A stretch of DNA of 64,000 nucleotides, from contig NZ_CP083762.1 in the NCBI RefSeq assembly GCF_023558375.1, positions 398,273 to 462,272 on the forward strand, in the 5' to 3' direction. The stretch is from Chroococcidiopsis sp. CCMEE 29. Lineage in GTDB: Bacteria > Cyanobacteriota > Cyanobacteriia > Cyanobacteriales > Chroococcidiopsidaceae. Below, piece by piece: positions 54,482-61,987 of this stretch. The first letter of the stretch is position 1. Each line of letters starts with the position of its first letter. Both the position numbers and the translations under genes were made by a program. Under the pieces are notes generated by a model. The model made no database searches. It saw only the letters and a program-made list of their open reading frames with translations, and had not been told where the DNA came from.

Positions 54482-54846
54482 CGATTGTCTTGGATCAGGA
54501 CAAGCGCAAGTTGCAGCTAGAGCAAAAACGCTTACAACTGCAGCAGCAAAGGGCTGAGCAATTCCACAAGTCGCTCAACTCGTTCCTCAATACGATGAGG
54601 AAGTCCGTAAATACCTGGACATTTGTGATCTTGTGGGCGGTTATTGCCTGTGCTGGTGGTTGGGTTGGCGGGATCAATACGCCACTGGGGGTAACTTGCT
54701 CGGCGCGAACAAGTCTTTGCTATCAAGCCAGGATTCGGGGCATGAAGACGGCGATCGCGGAGCTGCCCAAGCCACAGTGTACCAAAACCCGCAAGGGATA
54801 TATGTGTATTCTGCCAAGTGACATAGGCTCGAAACCTAAAAGGTAG
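54358..54846 (+). CDS. Coiled-coil membrane protein, start uncertain
   Basis: Up to 162 residues from a TTG at 54358; it overlaps the previous gene by 124 bp, so a later start (TTG 54490) or frameshift fusion is possible. A coiled coil about 48-75 (DKRKLQLEQKRLQLQQQRAE) precedes one membrane helix about 90-110 (TWTFVILWAVIACAGGWVGG), then a Cys-containing C-terminal part (VTCSARTSLC, QCTKTRKGYMC). Family not recognised. Confidence 0.5.
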   Translation: MEPPIGKRLRPRGAVRVNEAEPTEPTQELAWFVDEFIHQRLTIVLDQDKRKLQLEQKRLQLQQQRAEQFHKSLNSFLNTMRKSVNTWTFVILWAVIACAGGWVGGINTPLGVTCSARTSLCYQARIRGMKTAIAELPKPQCTKTRKGYMCILPSDIGSKPKR

Positions 54847-55214
54847 TCCAGGGGCAACCTGTCGTCAAAAACCAGATTCTCAGCGATCGCACTCCTGCAC
54901 CAGAACGCCTTTCGTTGTAGCGTCAAATCTTGCTACTCAAACTGGAACAACTCAAACAATCACCTAGTAAAACTGTCTCAGCCAGCAGTCTGGAAGTAAG
55001 CTATGCAGAGGAACGCGCCAAAATTGCCCAAGCGAAGCTGGAAGTAGAACCGGCTAAGATCGCGATCGCGCATTTTAAAGCTGATTGGGAGCAACAGTCG
55101 CTCGAAATCACTTTGAGAAAAGGGTTTGGCTTCCCCAAATTTTCGGCGGTTCGCGCTCCACCAGCGCGATACCAACAGCCCCATACAGAGGAGTCTGCGC
55201 TACTCCTTATCTAG
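54847..55214 (+). pseudogene. Coiled-coil gene remnant with an in-frame stop
   Basis: One frame encodes QPVVKNQILSDRTPAPERLS, then TAG at about 54917, then continues LLKLEQLKQSPSKTVSAS and VSYAEERAKIAQAKLEVEPA. Composition on both sides of the TAG looks coding and helical. No start is visible. Probably a decayed gene; the part from 54930 could still be translated from TTG. Confidence 0.35.
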
Positions 55215-55234
55215 CATTCTCTACTGGCTAGGTT

Positions 55235-55531
55235 TCAGGAGGTTGGGTCCACTAACTCAAGCCGGATTCGCTTGCCAATTGCAGCTCCAGCCCGCTCAAT
55301 CGTATCTAAAGTCACGGATGAATTATCCGGATCTAGCAGTCGCTCAAGTGATGCCCTACTAGTTTTCATCGCTTTTGCCATTGCTGTCTTGGTTAATTTC
55401 TTCTCTTCCATTGCCTGTTGAATCTGCCAAGCGAGCGCTCGTTTGAGTGCAATTGATTCGATCTCGGCTCTTGTGCCTTCTTCTTCTAATAAGTCGTCAA
55501 GAGAAGAACCAATATAAGGGTTTTTGCTCAT
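55235..55531 (-). CDS. HigA-like XRE antitoxin
   Basis: 98 residues. An HTH at about 45-75 (KLTKTAMAKAMKTSRASLER, then LLDPDNSSVTLDTIERAGAA) is the XRE fold of HigA-type antitoxins. The N-terminal acidic segment (SLDDLLEEEGTRAEIESIAL) would bind the toxin. The start overlaps the toxin stop by four bases (ATGA), with toxin gene first as in higBA. Expected to repress its own promoter and neutralise the neighbouring toxin. Confidence 0.85.
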   Translation of the reverse strand: MSKNPYIGSSLDDLLEEEGTRAEIESIALKRALAWQIQQAMEEKKLTKTAMAKAMKTSRASLERLLDPDNSSVTLDTIERAGAAIGKRIRLELVDPTS

Positions 55532-55878
55532 TTAAATTCCTCCAACTTTCGTTTCCGGTCACTAGCCAACTCCAAGTCCTTCTTCGGAGTTTTTTGGGTT
55601 TTTTTGATAAATCCGTGGAGCAAAACCATCTGGTTGTCATAGATGCAGAACAGCACGCGGGCAGTCCGACCTCGCGGTAGGTTGGTGCGAACCTCAAACA
55701 GTCCATCTCCCATAGGACGGCAAGTAGGCATTCCCACTGGCCAACCAAACTCCACCGTTTTGATGTCACTGCCAATTAGATAGCGGTCTTCCTTATCCAA
55801 AGACTTCAGCCATTCTCGAACTGGCTCATTGCTAGCTTCGGTTTTATAGAAGACCGCAGGGATTCGCTTTTCTTCCAT
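55528..55878 (-). CDS. HigB/RelE-superfamily toxin (Gp49-like)
   Basis: 116 residues. Gp49/HigB pattern: AVFYKTEASNEPVREWLKSL, DRYLIGSDIKTVEFGWP, GDGLFEVRTNLPRGRTARVL, and HGFIKKTQKTPKKDLELA. These enzymes cleave ribosome-bound mRNA. Full length for the family. Its start overlaps the end of the upstream gene by 35 bases. The pair probably stabilises the plasmid. Confidence 0.85.
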   Translation of the reverse strand: MEEKRIPAVFYKTEASNEPVREWLKSLDKEDRYLIGSDIKTVEFGWPVGMPTCRPMGDGLFEVRTNLPRGRTARVLFCIYDNQMVLLHGFIKKTQKTPKKDLELASDRKRKLEEFK

Positions 55879-56395
55879 TTATATTTAGAATGTACCAAAA
55901 AAGGTACAAGATGCCAAGTGTTACTGTCACTATCCCTGCTATCAGGCTAGTTGAGATGATTGATCGCGCTTTTCCTGTTGTTGGCGCTACTACCGTCAAC
56001 TGGGAGTAGTGGTAGTAGTCGCCAGTCGAGAGCATCACCCGTCCCTCGGCAAAGGTGCAAACTACTTTGGTCATATTTCCATCACTGGTTGCGACCCAGG
56101 TTCCGTGAAAAATCCCTAGTGCCTGCATCTCGGCAGTGCGGTCAATGTATTTAACTAGGGCGCTGGGCTTGAACTTGCCCAGTGGAGTAACAATCTCCTT
56201 GAAAGAGACACTGATAGCAGTGGTGATTTTGTCCGAGTGTTTGCCTCCGCCCAACAACACTCGCACGGTAGCGCCAGGAGCGATGCCCCGTTTGTAGCGC
56301 TTTAGCGGTTTTTTGGGCAAGGTGGTTTGAATTTGTTCAGTGTGGGACTGGGGGGGGTTGAAGACTGCATTTTGGATTCCTTTAACTGCAAACAA
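55844..56395 (-). CDS. Hypothetical C-terminally anchored membrane protein
   Basis: Up to 183 residues, from a TTG at 56395; no ATG occurs before about residue 90, and a C8 run near the 5' end hints at a frameshifted N-terminus. The body is beta-rich and basic (PGATVRVLLGGGKHSDKITT, VSFKEIVTPLGKFKPSALVK) and one membrane helix lies near the C-terminus (ISTSLIAGIVTVTLGILYLF). No domain recognised. Overlaps the toxin gene start by 35 bp. Confidence 0.45.
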   Translation of the reverse strand: MFAVKGIQNAVFNPPQSHTEQIQTTLPKKPLKRYKRGIAPGATVRVLLGGGKHSDKITTAISVSFKEIVTPLGKFKPSALVKYIDRTAEMQALGIFHGTWVATSDGNMTKVVCTFAEGRVMLSTGDYYHYSQLTVVAPTTGKARSIISTSLIAGIVTVTLGILYLFWYILNINGRKANPCGLL

Positions 56396-56519
56396 ACCAG
56401 TGTTGGGAAGAGCAGAAAACTAAAAAGAGCGCAGATTTCCTCGTTCGGGGAGGGTTTTGAGTTAGTGAAGTTCTCATGACAATGGGTTGATCCCCTGGCG
56501 TGACACCAGGGCGCTATGG

Positions 56520-56930
56520 TTAGCTGTTCAATCCAGTCAAGCGTGCGGCAAGGAATGACTCAATCGGACATGATAGCCGGTGGTTGCAGTGGTACACACC
56601 CTTATCCATCTCGGTTCCCGGTTCACTGTAGATGAGGCATGGCTCCAAAGCTGCATCTGCTTCCCACTTCGCTTGCAGGGTGGGAAGTTCGCTTTCAAAT
56701 ACGAGTTCATCAACCGAATACTCTTCTGTAAAGCCACCTGGGAAATCGAGTTTGCAGATATAGCACCACGAGTTGGTGCTAAACTTGTATTCCTCTAAGC
56801 ACAGCCCGACTATTTTGCCAGTCGCCCAAGCTGCAGGCTGGCACTGATCAATCACAGCAACGCGATCGCCAAACTTGTACTTGGGTGGCTCGGCTTTGGG
56901 GTAGGTGAATGCGATTGTAATGGTATGCAT
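56520..56930 (-). CDS. Hypothetical small protein with SH3-like start
   Basis: 136 residues from ATG 56930. Residues about 15-60 look like an SH3/KOW-type barrel (PKYKFGDRVAVIDQCQPAAW, ATGKIVGLCLEEYKF), followed by an acidic region (EEYSVDELVFESELPTL) and a C-terminal His/Cys segment. Resembles short cyanobacterial plasmid proteins that adapt DNA- or protein-binding. Function unknown. Confidence 0.5.
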   Translation of the reverse strand: MHTITIAFTYPKAEPPKYKFGDRVAVIDQCQPAAWATGKIVGLCLEEYKFSTNSWCYICKLDFPGGFTEEYSVDELVFESELPTLQAKWEADAALEPCLIYSEPGTEMDKGVYHCNHRLSCPIESFLAARLTGLNS

Positions 56931-57111
56931 GGGAGTTCACAGTCTGTAGAGGTTTGCCGGAATTGGAAGAACGCCCCAGCTGTTGCTAAGGCTGTGCTTA
57001 CACGGTCTTACGCCGCTTCGATGGCGCTCGCGCTGTAACTATCGCTATTGCTCCAGTCGCAGCAGATGGGTGGGGTTGGTAGCGGTTTGGTTTGGCGCTG
57101 CTGGCTCGCGC
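56931..57111. other. Short spacer
   Basis: Contains no gene I can support. Confidence 0.3.
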
Positions 57112-57294
57112 TCAATCATAGAGTAATACCGCTTGCGGCATCCCCCACACCTTGGCTTTCCATCCGATACCGAATCGCTCTGCCATTCTGACTTGCTGTC
57201 TTGTGCAGTGGCGTTTAGCGGCGATCAATTTCCAGAAGGTATGTGCGCTTTGCCAGTCGAAAACTGGGGTAATTACCCCAGTGCTTCTACTCAC
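57112..57294 (-). CDS. Possible 60-residue plasmid protein
   Basis: GTG start at 57294, directly after the stop of the upstream gene (57295). Composition looks real (FDWQSAHTFWKLIAAKRHCT, then MAERFGIGWKAKVWGM), basic and aromatic. A perfect 20-bp palindrome lies within its 5' end. Either a small coupled gene or an IS-like remnant; low certainty. Confidence 0.35.
   Translation of the reverse strand: MSRSTGVITPVFDWQSAHTFWKLIAAKRHCTRQQVRMAERFGIGWKAKVWGMPQAVLLYD
57263..57282. promoter_or_regulatory. Perfect 20-bp palindrome
   Basis: ACTGGGGTAATTACCCCAGT is a perfect 20-bp inverted repeat within the 5' end of the small minus-strand ORF. It could be an operator for a dimeric regulator. The XRE gene 430 bp away is one candidate binder. 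Confidence 0.35.
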
Positions 57295-57540
57295 TTAAAA
57301 TGGGCAGTCTTCCTCAACTGGAACCCAGTGAGATACAATCCTCCAACCATCAAGCCATCCGGCTGCGGCAATGAGCGATTCAATTGCTTCTTGAGTTGGC
57401 TCCATCACCACCACATCTACAATCCGAAATCTCTCTGGGACTCCTTCATAGCCCAGCTCGTTGCTTGCTAGCTCGACAAAGTAGCGGTATGTCTGCTGTT
57501 TAGTTTCTCTTGCTTCTGGTGCTGTCAGTAAATATGGCAT
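57295..57540 (-). CDS. Hypothetical 81-residue protein
   Basis: ATG 57540 (MPYLLTAPEARETKQQTYRY). Small alpha/beta protein with FRIVDVVVMEPTQEAIESLI and a conserved-looking end (GWRIVSHWVPVEEDC). No domain recognised. Followed immediately by a 60-codon frame on the same strand. Confidence 0.5.
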   Translation of the reverse strand: MPYLLTAPEARETKQQTYRYFVELASNELGYEGVPERFRIVDVVVMEPTQEAIESLIAAAGWLDGWRIVSHWVPVEEDCPF

Positions 57541-57633
57541 GATGAATCTGTGACTCCTTATAATGAGGGGTTTTCGATGGAGAGAGCGCTTCAGTTGTCC
57601 AGACCAGAGCGCTTTCTCTATGTATTTATTATG

Positions 57634-57649
57634 CGTTAAAATTTTAACG
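57634..57649. promoter_or_regulatory. 16-bp palindrome before the XRE gene, probable operator
   Basis: CGTTAAAATTTTAACG is perfectly palindromic and lies 56 bp before the XRE start, in an AT-rich region between two divergent genes. Small XRE regulators commonly bind such sites to control themselves. Confidence 0.45.
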
Positions 57650-57704
57650 GCGTCAACTATTTTACGTAAAGATTTTATCGATAATATATTGCTATGAATT
57701 ATTT

Positions 57705-57938
57705 ATGGGAAAGATACCAGTGTCAAAAGTTGCGCAGTTGAGAGAAAAAGCAGGCTTGACCCAAAGGCAGCTAGCCGATCTTGTTGGAGTCACCGAGTCA
57801 ACTATTAGAAATCTAGAAAGAAACCGTAACGGAGTTGAGCAGATAGAACGTATTGTCAAGCTTTGTCGAGCATTAAGGTGTAGCGCTGAAGAATTGATTG
57901 AATACAAGTCAGTTGAGGAAGGCGAGATCGATGCTTGA
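57705..57938 (+). CDS. XRE-family transcriptional regulator
   Basis: 77 residues. A complete Cro/C1-type HTH covers about 8-62: VAQLREKAGLTQRQLADLVG, VTESTIRNLERNRNG, and CRALRCSAEELIEY. Single-domain regulator. Its stop overlaps an ATG for a truncated GIY-YIG gene, an arrangement seen in some cyanobacteria where the pair is co-transcribed. A perfect palindrome upstream is the likely operator. Confidence 0.85.
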   Translation: MGKIPVSKVAQLREKAGLTQRQLADLVGVTESTIRNLERNRNGVEQIERIVKLCRALRCSAEELIEYKSVEEGEIDA

Positions 57939-58044
57939 TCCTCTTACTATCAACCCTCTAACACTCCCTTCCGTTCCCTTGGAATTTTGGCAGCAGTTAC
58001 CCGAAACACCATGTATCTACTTCGCAATTGATTCTCAGGGATAG
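57931..58044 (+). pseudogene. GIY-YIG nuclease gene, only the N-terminus left
   Basis: 37 codons (MLDPLTINPLTLPSVPLEF, ending TPCIYFAIDSQG) match the start of a GIY-YIG-type nuclease up to the first motif. The stop comes directly after GGATAG, where the sequence becomes ATATTGTCAAGTTAAG, a degraded version of the GGTATTGTCAACTTAA element end. The rest was lost at this junction. Confidence 0.6.
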
Positions 58045-58226
58045 ATATTGTCAAGTTAAGTATGAAGGTGGCATGAGAGAGCTGTCAACTTCCTTCCTTC
58101 CCTGACTTATCTAGGTCTAGAGCGTCTAACGCTGTTTTCCGACATGAGAGAGCATAGAAAGAGCGGCGATCGCTTTTTTGAGTGACAATGAATTTTAGTC
58201 TCTAGAAATATAGTTCCAAAGACTAA

Positions 58227-59210
58227 ATGCGCGAACTTGCCTCCATCAAGGGATCTGGGGAACTCAAGCTGTCATCCCCCGTGCCGTCTGCTCAGCACCC
58301 AGCAGCAGTGTACCTGGCTTCTTTGAGTCCGGGAGCGCAGCCGACAATGCGCCATTCCCTAGACGCGATCGCTTGTTTGCTGACTAATGGTGAGTGTGAT
58401 GCTCTAACTTTAGACTGGTCTAAGCTCCGCTATCAGCACACAGCAGCAGTGCGGTCAGCTTTAATTTCTCGCTATACGCCATCGACTACCAAGAAAATGC
58501 TATGTGCTTTGCGGCGAGTCTTGCAGGAAGCGAGGAAACTTCAGCTGATTTCCTTAGAGGATTACGCCACGGCAATAGATTTGCCCCACACTAACACCCC
58601 ACCACAAAAACTCAGAGGTCGCGCGCTTAGCACTGATGAAATTGTCGCTTTGATGGATGCGTGCCAGCAACAAGATTTATTACCGATAGATATCAGAGAC
58701 TTGGCGCTCATTGCCATCCTACGCGGCGGGGGCTTGAGGCGAAATGAAGTGGTAAATCTGGAATTAAAAGACTTCGACCCTAACACTGGCGCTATTGAGA
58801 TTCGTAAAGGCAAGAGACAGTCATACCGCATGGTTTATTTGCCTTCTGCTGCGCTTGATTTGGTGTCCCAGTGGCTCAGTATCCGAGGGCGCAAGCCAGG
58901 ACCGCTGCTTTGTCCAGTCAGAAAAGGTGGCACAATTGAGCTGCGGCACATGAGCGCTGATGCTGTGTTGAAGATTGTACGGCGGCGGGGTAAGCAAGCT
59001 AGCATTGATAAATTCTCTCCCCATGATTTTCGCCGGACTTTTTGCTCAGATCTGCTCTCGGCTGGGGTAGATATCGTGACGGTGCAAAAGTTAGCTGGGC
59101 ACACCAGTCCAATAACCACTGCCAAGTACGACCGTCGGGGTGAGGAACTCAAACGACTAGCGGTAGAACACTTGTCAATTCCGAGATTGGAGCGAAAAAT
59201 CAGGAGCTGA
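58227..59210 (+). CDS. Tyrosine recombinase (XerC/D-like integrase), complete
   Basis: 327 residues. N-terminal SAM-like core-binding domain (about 20-115) and a catalytic domain with all key residues: Arg171 in GGLRRNE, Lys in RKGKRQSY, His266 and Arg269 in SPHDFRRTF, His292 in LAGHTSP, and Tyr301 in AKYDRRG. It could resolve plasmid multimers or integrate elements. Immediately upstream is IS-derived noise from the MITE-type end. Confidence 0.9.
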   Translation: MRELASIKGSGELKLSSPVPSAQHPAAVYLASLSPGAQPTMRHSLDAIACLLTNGECDALTLDWSKLRYQHTAAVRSALISRYTPSTTKKMLCALRRVLQEARKLQLISLEDYATAIDLPHTNTPPQKLRGRALSTDEIVALMDACQQQDLLPIDIRDLALIAILRGGGLRRNEVVNLELKDFDPNTGAIEIRKGKRQSYRMVYLPSAALDLVSQWLSIRGRKPGPLLCPVRKGGTIELRHMSADAVLKIVRRRGKQASIDKFSPHDFRRTFCSDLLSAGVDIVTVQKLAGHTSPITTAKYDRRGEELKRLAVEHLSIPRLERKIRS

Positions 59211-59316
59211 AGGTAAATATGGCATAATCTTGAGCTAGAGCAGTTGTCATCCAACTAGAGTGTTGGTTGCAGGTGAAGGAGAGCAAAAAAACTGCTTCAT
59301 GTCTTTTTAACCATAT

Positions 59317-60256
59317 CTTTTCGGCAAAGTTTCCCTAGCCCCAGTTAGAGGGAGAGAGCCAGTAATCGCGAGGAATACCTTGAAGATTAGGAAACAACAA
59401 AAAACCACCTAAGAGATAATCGATAACATTTTCGTACAACTTTATGCCTGTAAAAGCTTTCATCCGCTCTAGTGCTATCAAAAAAGCGGATTCTTGCATT
59501 GAACTAATAGCGCGATACTCTTGTTCTTTCTCCACAGAAAAGGGTATGTTGGTTCCGTGCCAATTCCAAAGCAGACAACATTGCCGTAAAGATAATCCTA
59601 GACCAGCAAGCAGCAGGGCAGCACGATAGTAAAATCCAGAGCGCCGCAGCATATAGGGATGAACGGGGAAAGGTAACTGTGCGATTTTTCCAGCTTGTTG
59701 AATCTGGTGGTACAGCGAACGCTGCGAGAGGCGTTGTTGTCGCTCGGAGGCAAACAGCCACTCAGTCGTGCGTTGCTCTTGAAGCTGTTGCAGAATATTG
59801 ATTTCAGCCGGGCACAACTGTTGGAGGTTAACCACGACTCGGGGTTGGTAGGGATTCGGTTGGGTGCGATTGCGAGCTACCCTAAGAACGTTTTCGGCAA
59901 AGTTGAGGTCGCGCCACAACAGCCAGCACAATTCAACGGGTTGCAGGGCTTGACAGAACAACAACAGCACCAGTGCTTGATTTCTGATGGGATTGCGAGT
60001 TTTGTGGGTAGCAGCAATTAGAGCATCAACTTCTTTTAGATAGAGAAACTCACGGTCGCGGCGCTCGATAAAAGGAATTTTCCTAGGTGGAGGAGGCACA
60101 AGCGGTACTTTGCCGAAAAGATTTACAGTAGCCATGATATCGTAGCGAGTGCGATCGCTCTAACTGAGCCAAATAATAATATATTTTGCTGAAAGTTTAA
60201 TTCAGAAATAGCGTCTGGAGGAGGCATTTCCAGTTTGAAATATTTTCGGCAAAGTT
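59317..60256. repeat. Four copies of TTTTCGGCAAAGT around a degenerate recombinase gene
   Basis: Copies at 59317-59330 (+, CTTTTCGGCAAAGT), 59891-59904 (+), 60107-60120 (-, CTTTTCGGCAAAGT) and 60243-60256 (+). The minus copy overlaps codons 6-9 of the recombinase gene and is inverted relative to the copy just past its 3' end. A 13-mer four times within 1 kb is very unlikely by chance, so these are probably recombination core sites. Confidence 0.6.
59335..60135 (-). CDS. Degenerate tyrosine recombinase
   Basis: 266 residues, starting MATVNLFGKVPLVPPPPRKI. It aligns with small cyanobacterial integrases: EVDALIAATHKTRNPIRNQA, then ALQPVELCWLLWRDLNF where GLRxSE is expected, so the first catalytic Arg is Gln. 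HPYMLRRSGFYYR keeps the His-x-x-Arg pair; the LGH box is altered to LLWNWHGTN. A Tyr is available (EQEYRAIS). Extra C-terminal sequence of about 50 residues follows. Catalysis is doubtful, but DNA binding at the nearby repeats is possible. Confidence 0.7.
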   Translation of the reverse strand: MATVNLFGKVPLVPPPPRKIPFIERRDREFLYLKEVDALIAATHKTRNPIRNQALVLLLFCQALQPVELCWLLWRDLNFAENVLRVARNRTQPNPYQPRVVVNLQQLCPAEINILQQLQEQRTTEWLFASERQQRLSQRSLYHQIQQAGKIAQLPFPVHPYMLRRSGFYYRAALLLAGLGLSLRQCCLLWNWHGTNIPFSVEKEQEYRAISSMQESAFLIALERMKAFTGIKLYENVIDYLLGGFLLFPNLQGIPRDYWLSPSNWG

Positions 60257-60274
60257 GTAGGAATGGCAACTGAT

Positions 60275-60415
60275 GGTATTGTCAACTTAACTGTCTAGCG
60301 GCTTGCTTATTGAGAAAATAGCTAATTTGCAGAGGCTGGAATACTGATTATTTCGTGACTCCAGAGGCACTTATTCTCAATAAACAGGGCTAAATTGAGT
60401 TAAGTTGACAATACC
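60275..60415. mobile_element. 141-bp MITE-like element
   Basis: Perfect 17-bp inverted ends: GGTATTGTCAACTTAAC at 60275-60291 and the complement at 60399-60415. No coding capacity; internal TTATTGAGAA/TTCTCAATAA also pair. The ends match the IS6-like element at 45947-46773, which could mobilise it. It lies precisely where tnsB is cut off. Confidence 0.6.
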
Positions 60416-61474
60416 CAACAGAGTAATACACGCTTGTTCTTCTGCTTGAGGGGGTCGTTTGCTCACATCACTGCCCGTGTATCCTGGCAACGTTGAGAAC
60501 AACTCACTATTGAATGTTCCAAATGGTCGTTCTACAATGCCACCATCTGACGGTTTACGACGCAAGCAGCAAACTATTCCTAATTCGGTTGTCACTTGTT
60601 CTAGGTGCTGCGATTTGAAATCCTTTCCGGCATCGGTGTACAAGTACTGTGGAATACCATAAGTACCCCAGCTTTGCTGCAATTCATAAGCTCCAGTATA
60701 TTGTTTGGGCAGAATTGCATGGCGTAAGGCAAGACAGACTACTTCAGCACTGGGGGCATCAAAGCCTAAGTGGATACCTACTACGCAGCGCGAATATGTA
60801 TCAATTACAGTAGTTAGCCAAGGTCTACCCAGTATTTCTCCTGATTGGTCTACGACCAAGACATCTACTTTGGTATGGTCGCATTGCCAGACCTGATTAC
60901 TCCATTCGACAGCAATTTCCAGTCCTTCACGGGTTTTGACAATCAGGCTCGACCCTTTCCATCCGAGCGATCGCACTCGTTGTTTTCGCTCACGCTTATC
61001 TATCTGTGGCTGCAACAACCGATACACGGTCATATGGCTAGGATAATCATCAATACCAAGTTCTTGCGCCTGTACTTTCACTCGTACTGCCACCTGTGCT
61101 CGGCTCATACGCCGCCCACCCCGGTTTCCCTCACGATAGGTTTTGAGAATAAAGTCGTGCCAAAAGGCACTTGTTTGCACTTGACCATAATCTCGTCGTC
61201 GTTGGCGATACAGTCCAGCCACACCCTGCTTGTGCCAAGCTTGCACTAATCTTTGCAAACTACGAACACTGATGCCTAGTTTCAAAGCTGCTTGTTGTTG
61301 TACTTGTCCATAATGTTCTGAGCCTTGAGCTGCCAACAACTGTTGAATCACTTCGATTCGCTGCTGCACTTCAAAGGGCAATGCTTGTTGATGTTCACTC
61401 TGTTTGGCGCAAACACCGGTCTTTTGTGTTTTGAGCTTGGCTTCTCCTCGCTTGAGCTGCTTGGACATTTTCAT
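60377..61474 (-). pseudogene. tnsB: TnsB transposase of a type V-K CRISPR-associated transposon, C-terminally truncated
   Basis: 365 residues from ATG 61474, of which about 353 are native. HTH regions at about 50-90 (QAALKLGISVRSLQRLVQAW). RNase H-like core with Asp199 (WQCDHTKVDVLVVD), Asp281 (YLYTDAGKDF) and Glu315 (GIVERPFGTFNSE); the surrounding LTTVIDTYSRCVVGIHLGFD matches Scytonema-type CAST TnsB. The protein stops after QACITLLG by running into the MITE-like element, losing the C-terminal region that contacts TnsC. No tnsC, tniQ, cas12k or CRISPR array is in the window. Confidence 0.85.
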
Positions 61475-61530
61475 CGGTTGATGGGCGATCGCGACAAGAG
61501 CACATCATCTTATCATCAAGTCTCACCCTT

Positions 61531-61800
61531 ACGACAAATATCGTGTTAATTATTTGACTACTTTCAATACTTGAAAATCAGCTTCTATCTAGTTTGCAGT
61601 TCTTTCTCTTCTGCTTACCATTTTCTCTAATGACGACACATACCTTGCTAATTTCTGACACAAATCTTACGACAATTAGCGTGTTAATCTCTCACTTGTG
61701 ATACTACATCGCTTCTAAGCCTTACCGTTGCTCGCTTCTAGCTCTCTCTATCTCCCGACATTTATCCTGTTAACGACGACAACTATCCTGTTAATCGACA
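61531..61800 (-). mobile_element. Left end of a type V-K CAST with five TnsB-site repeats
   Basis: Five 20-bp units with consensus ACGACANNTATCNTGTTAAT at 61531, 61633, 61669, 61755 and 61776. Read outward, the end begins TGTCGATTAACAGGATAG at 61800, the standard TGTCG tip. It lies upstream of tnsB as in known CASTs. The five bases beyond (TGTTG) would be the target duplication; the other end is absent. Confidence 0.75.
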
Positions 61801-61837
61801 TGTTGCCAATGAAATTGTTTGGTGCGCACGGACACTG

Positions 61838-61959
61838 TGTAGAGCCTAACTTTTAAGAGCGTTTTGTAGAGCCTAACTTTTAAGCTATAGAAATAGCTAG
61901 CTCGACTCGTTGTAGAGCCTAACTTTATTTTTAGTCGAGGAGGAAAGTTAGGGTCTACA
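61838..61959. repeat. Direct and inverted repeats with TGTAGAGCCTAACTTT
   Basis: TGTAGAGCCTAACTTTTAAG at 61838-61857 and 61865-61884; shorter TGTAGAGCCTAACTTT at 61911-61926; inverted AAAGTTAGGGTCTACA at 61944-61959 (one mismatch). The last two form a 16-bp stem with a 17-base loop. They lie just past the 3' end of the protelomerase-like gene and could be a terminator, iterons or a target for that enzyme. Confidence 0.5.
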
Positions 61960-61987
61960 GATGCCCCAACGGCATGAGGCGATCGCT

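Noticed and set aside
61531-61800. CRISPR array
   Set aside because: Units are 20 bp, unevenly spaced and beside tnsB; they fit transposase binding sites, not crRNA repeats.
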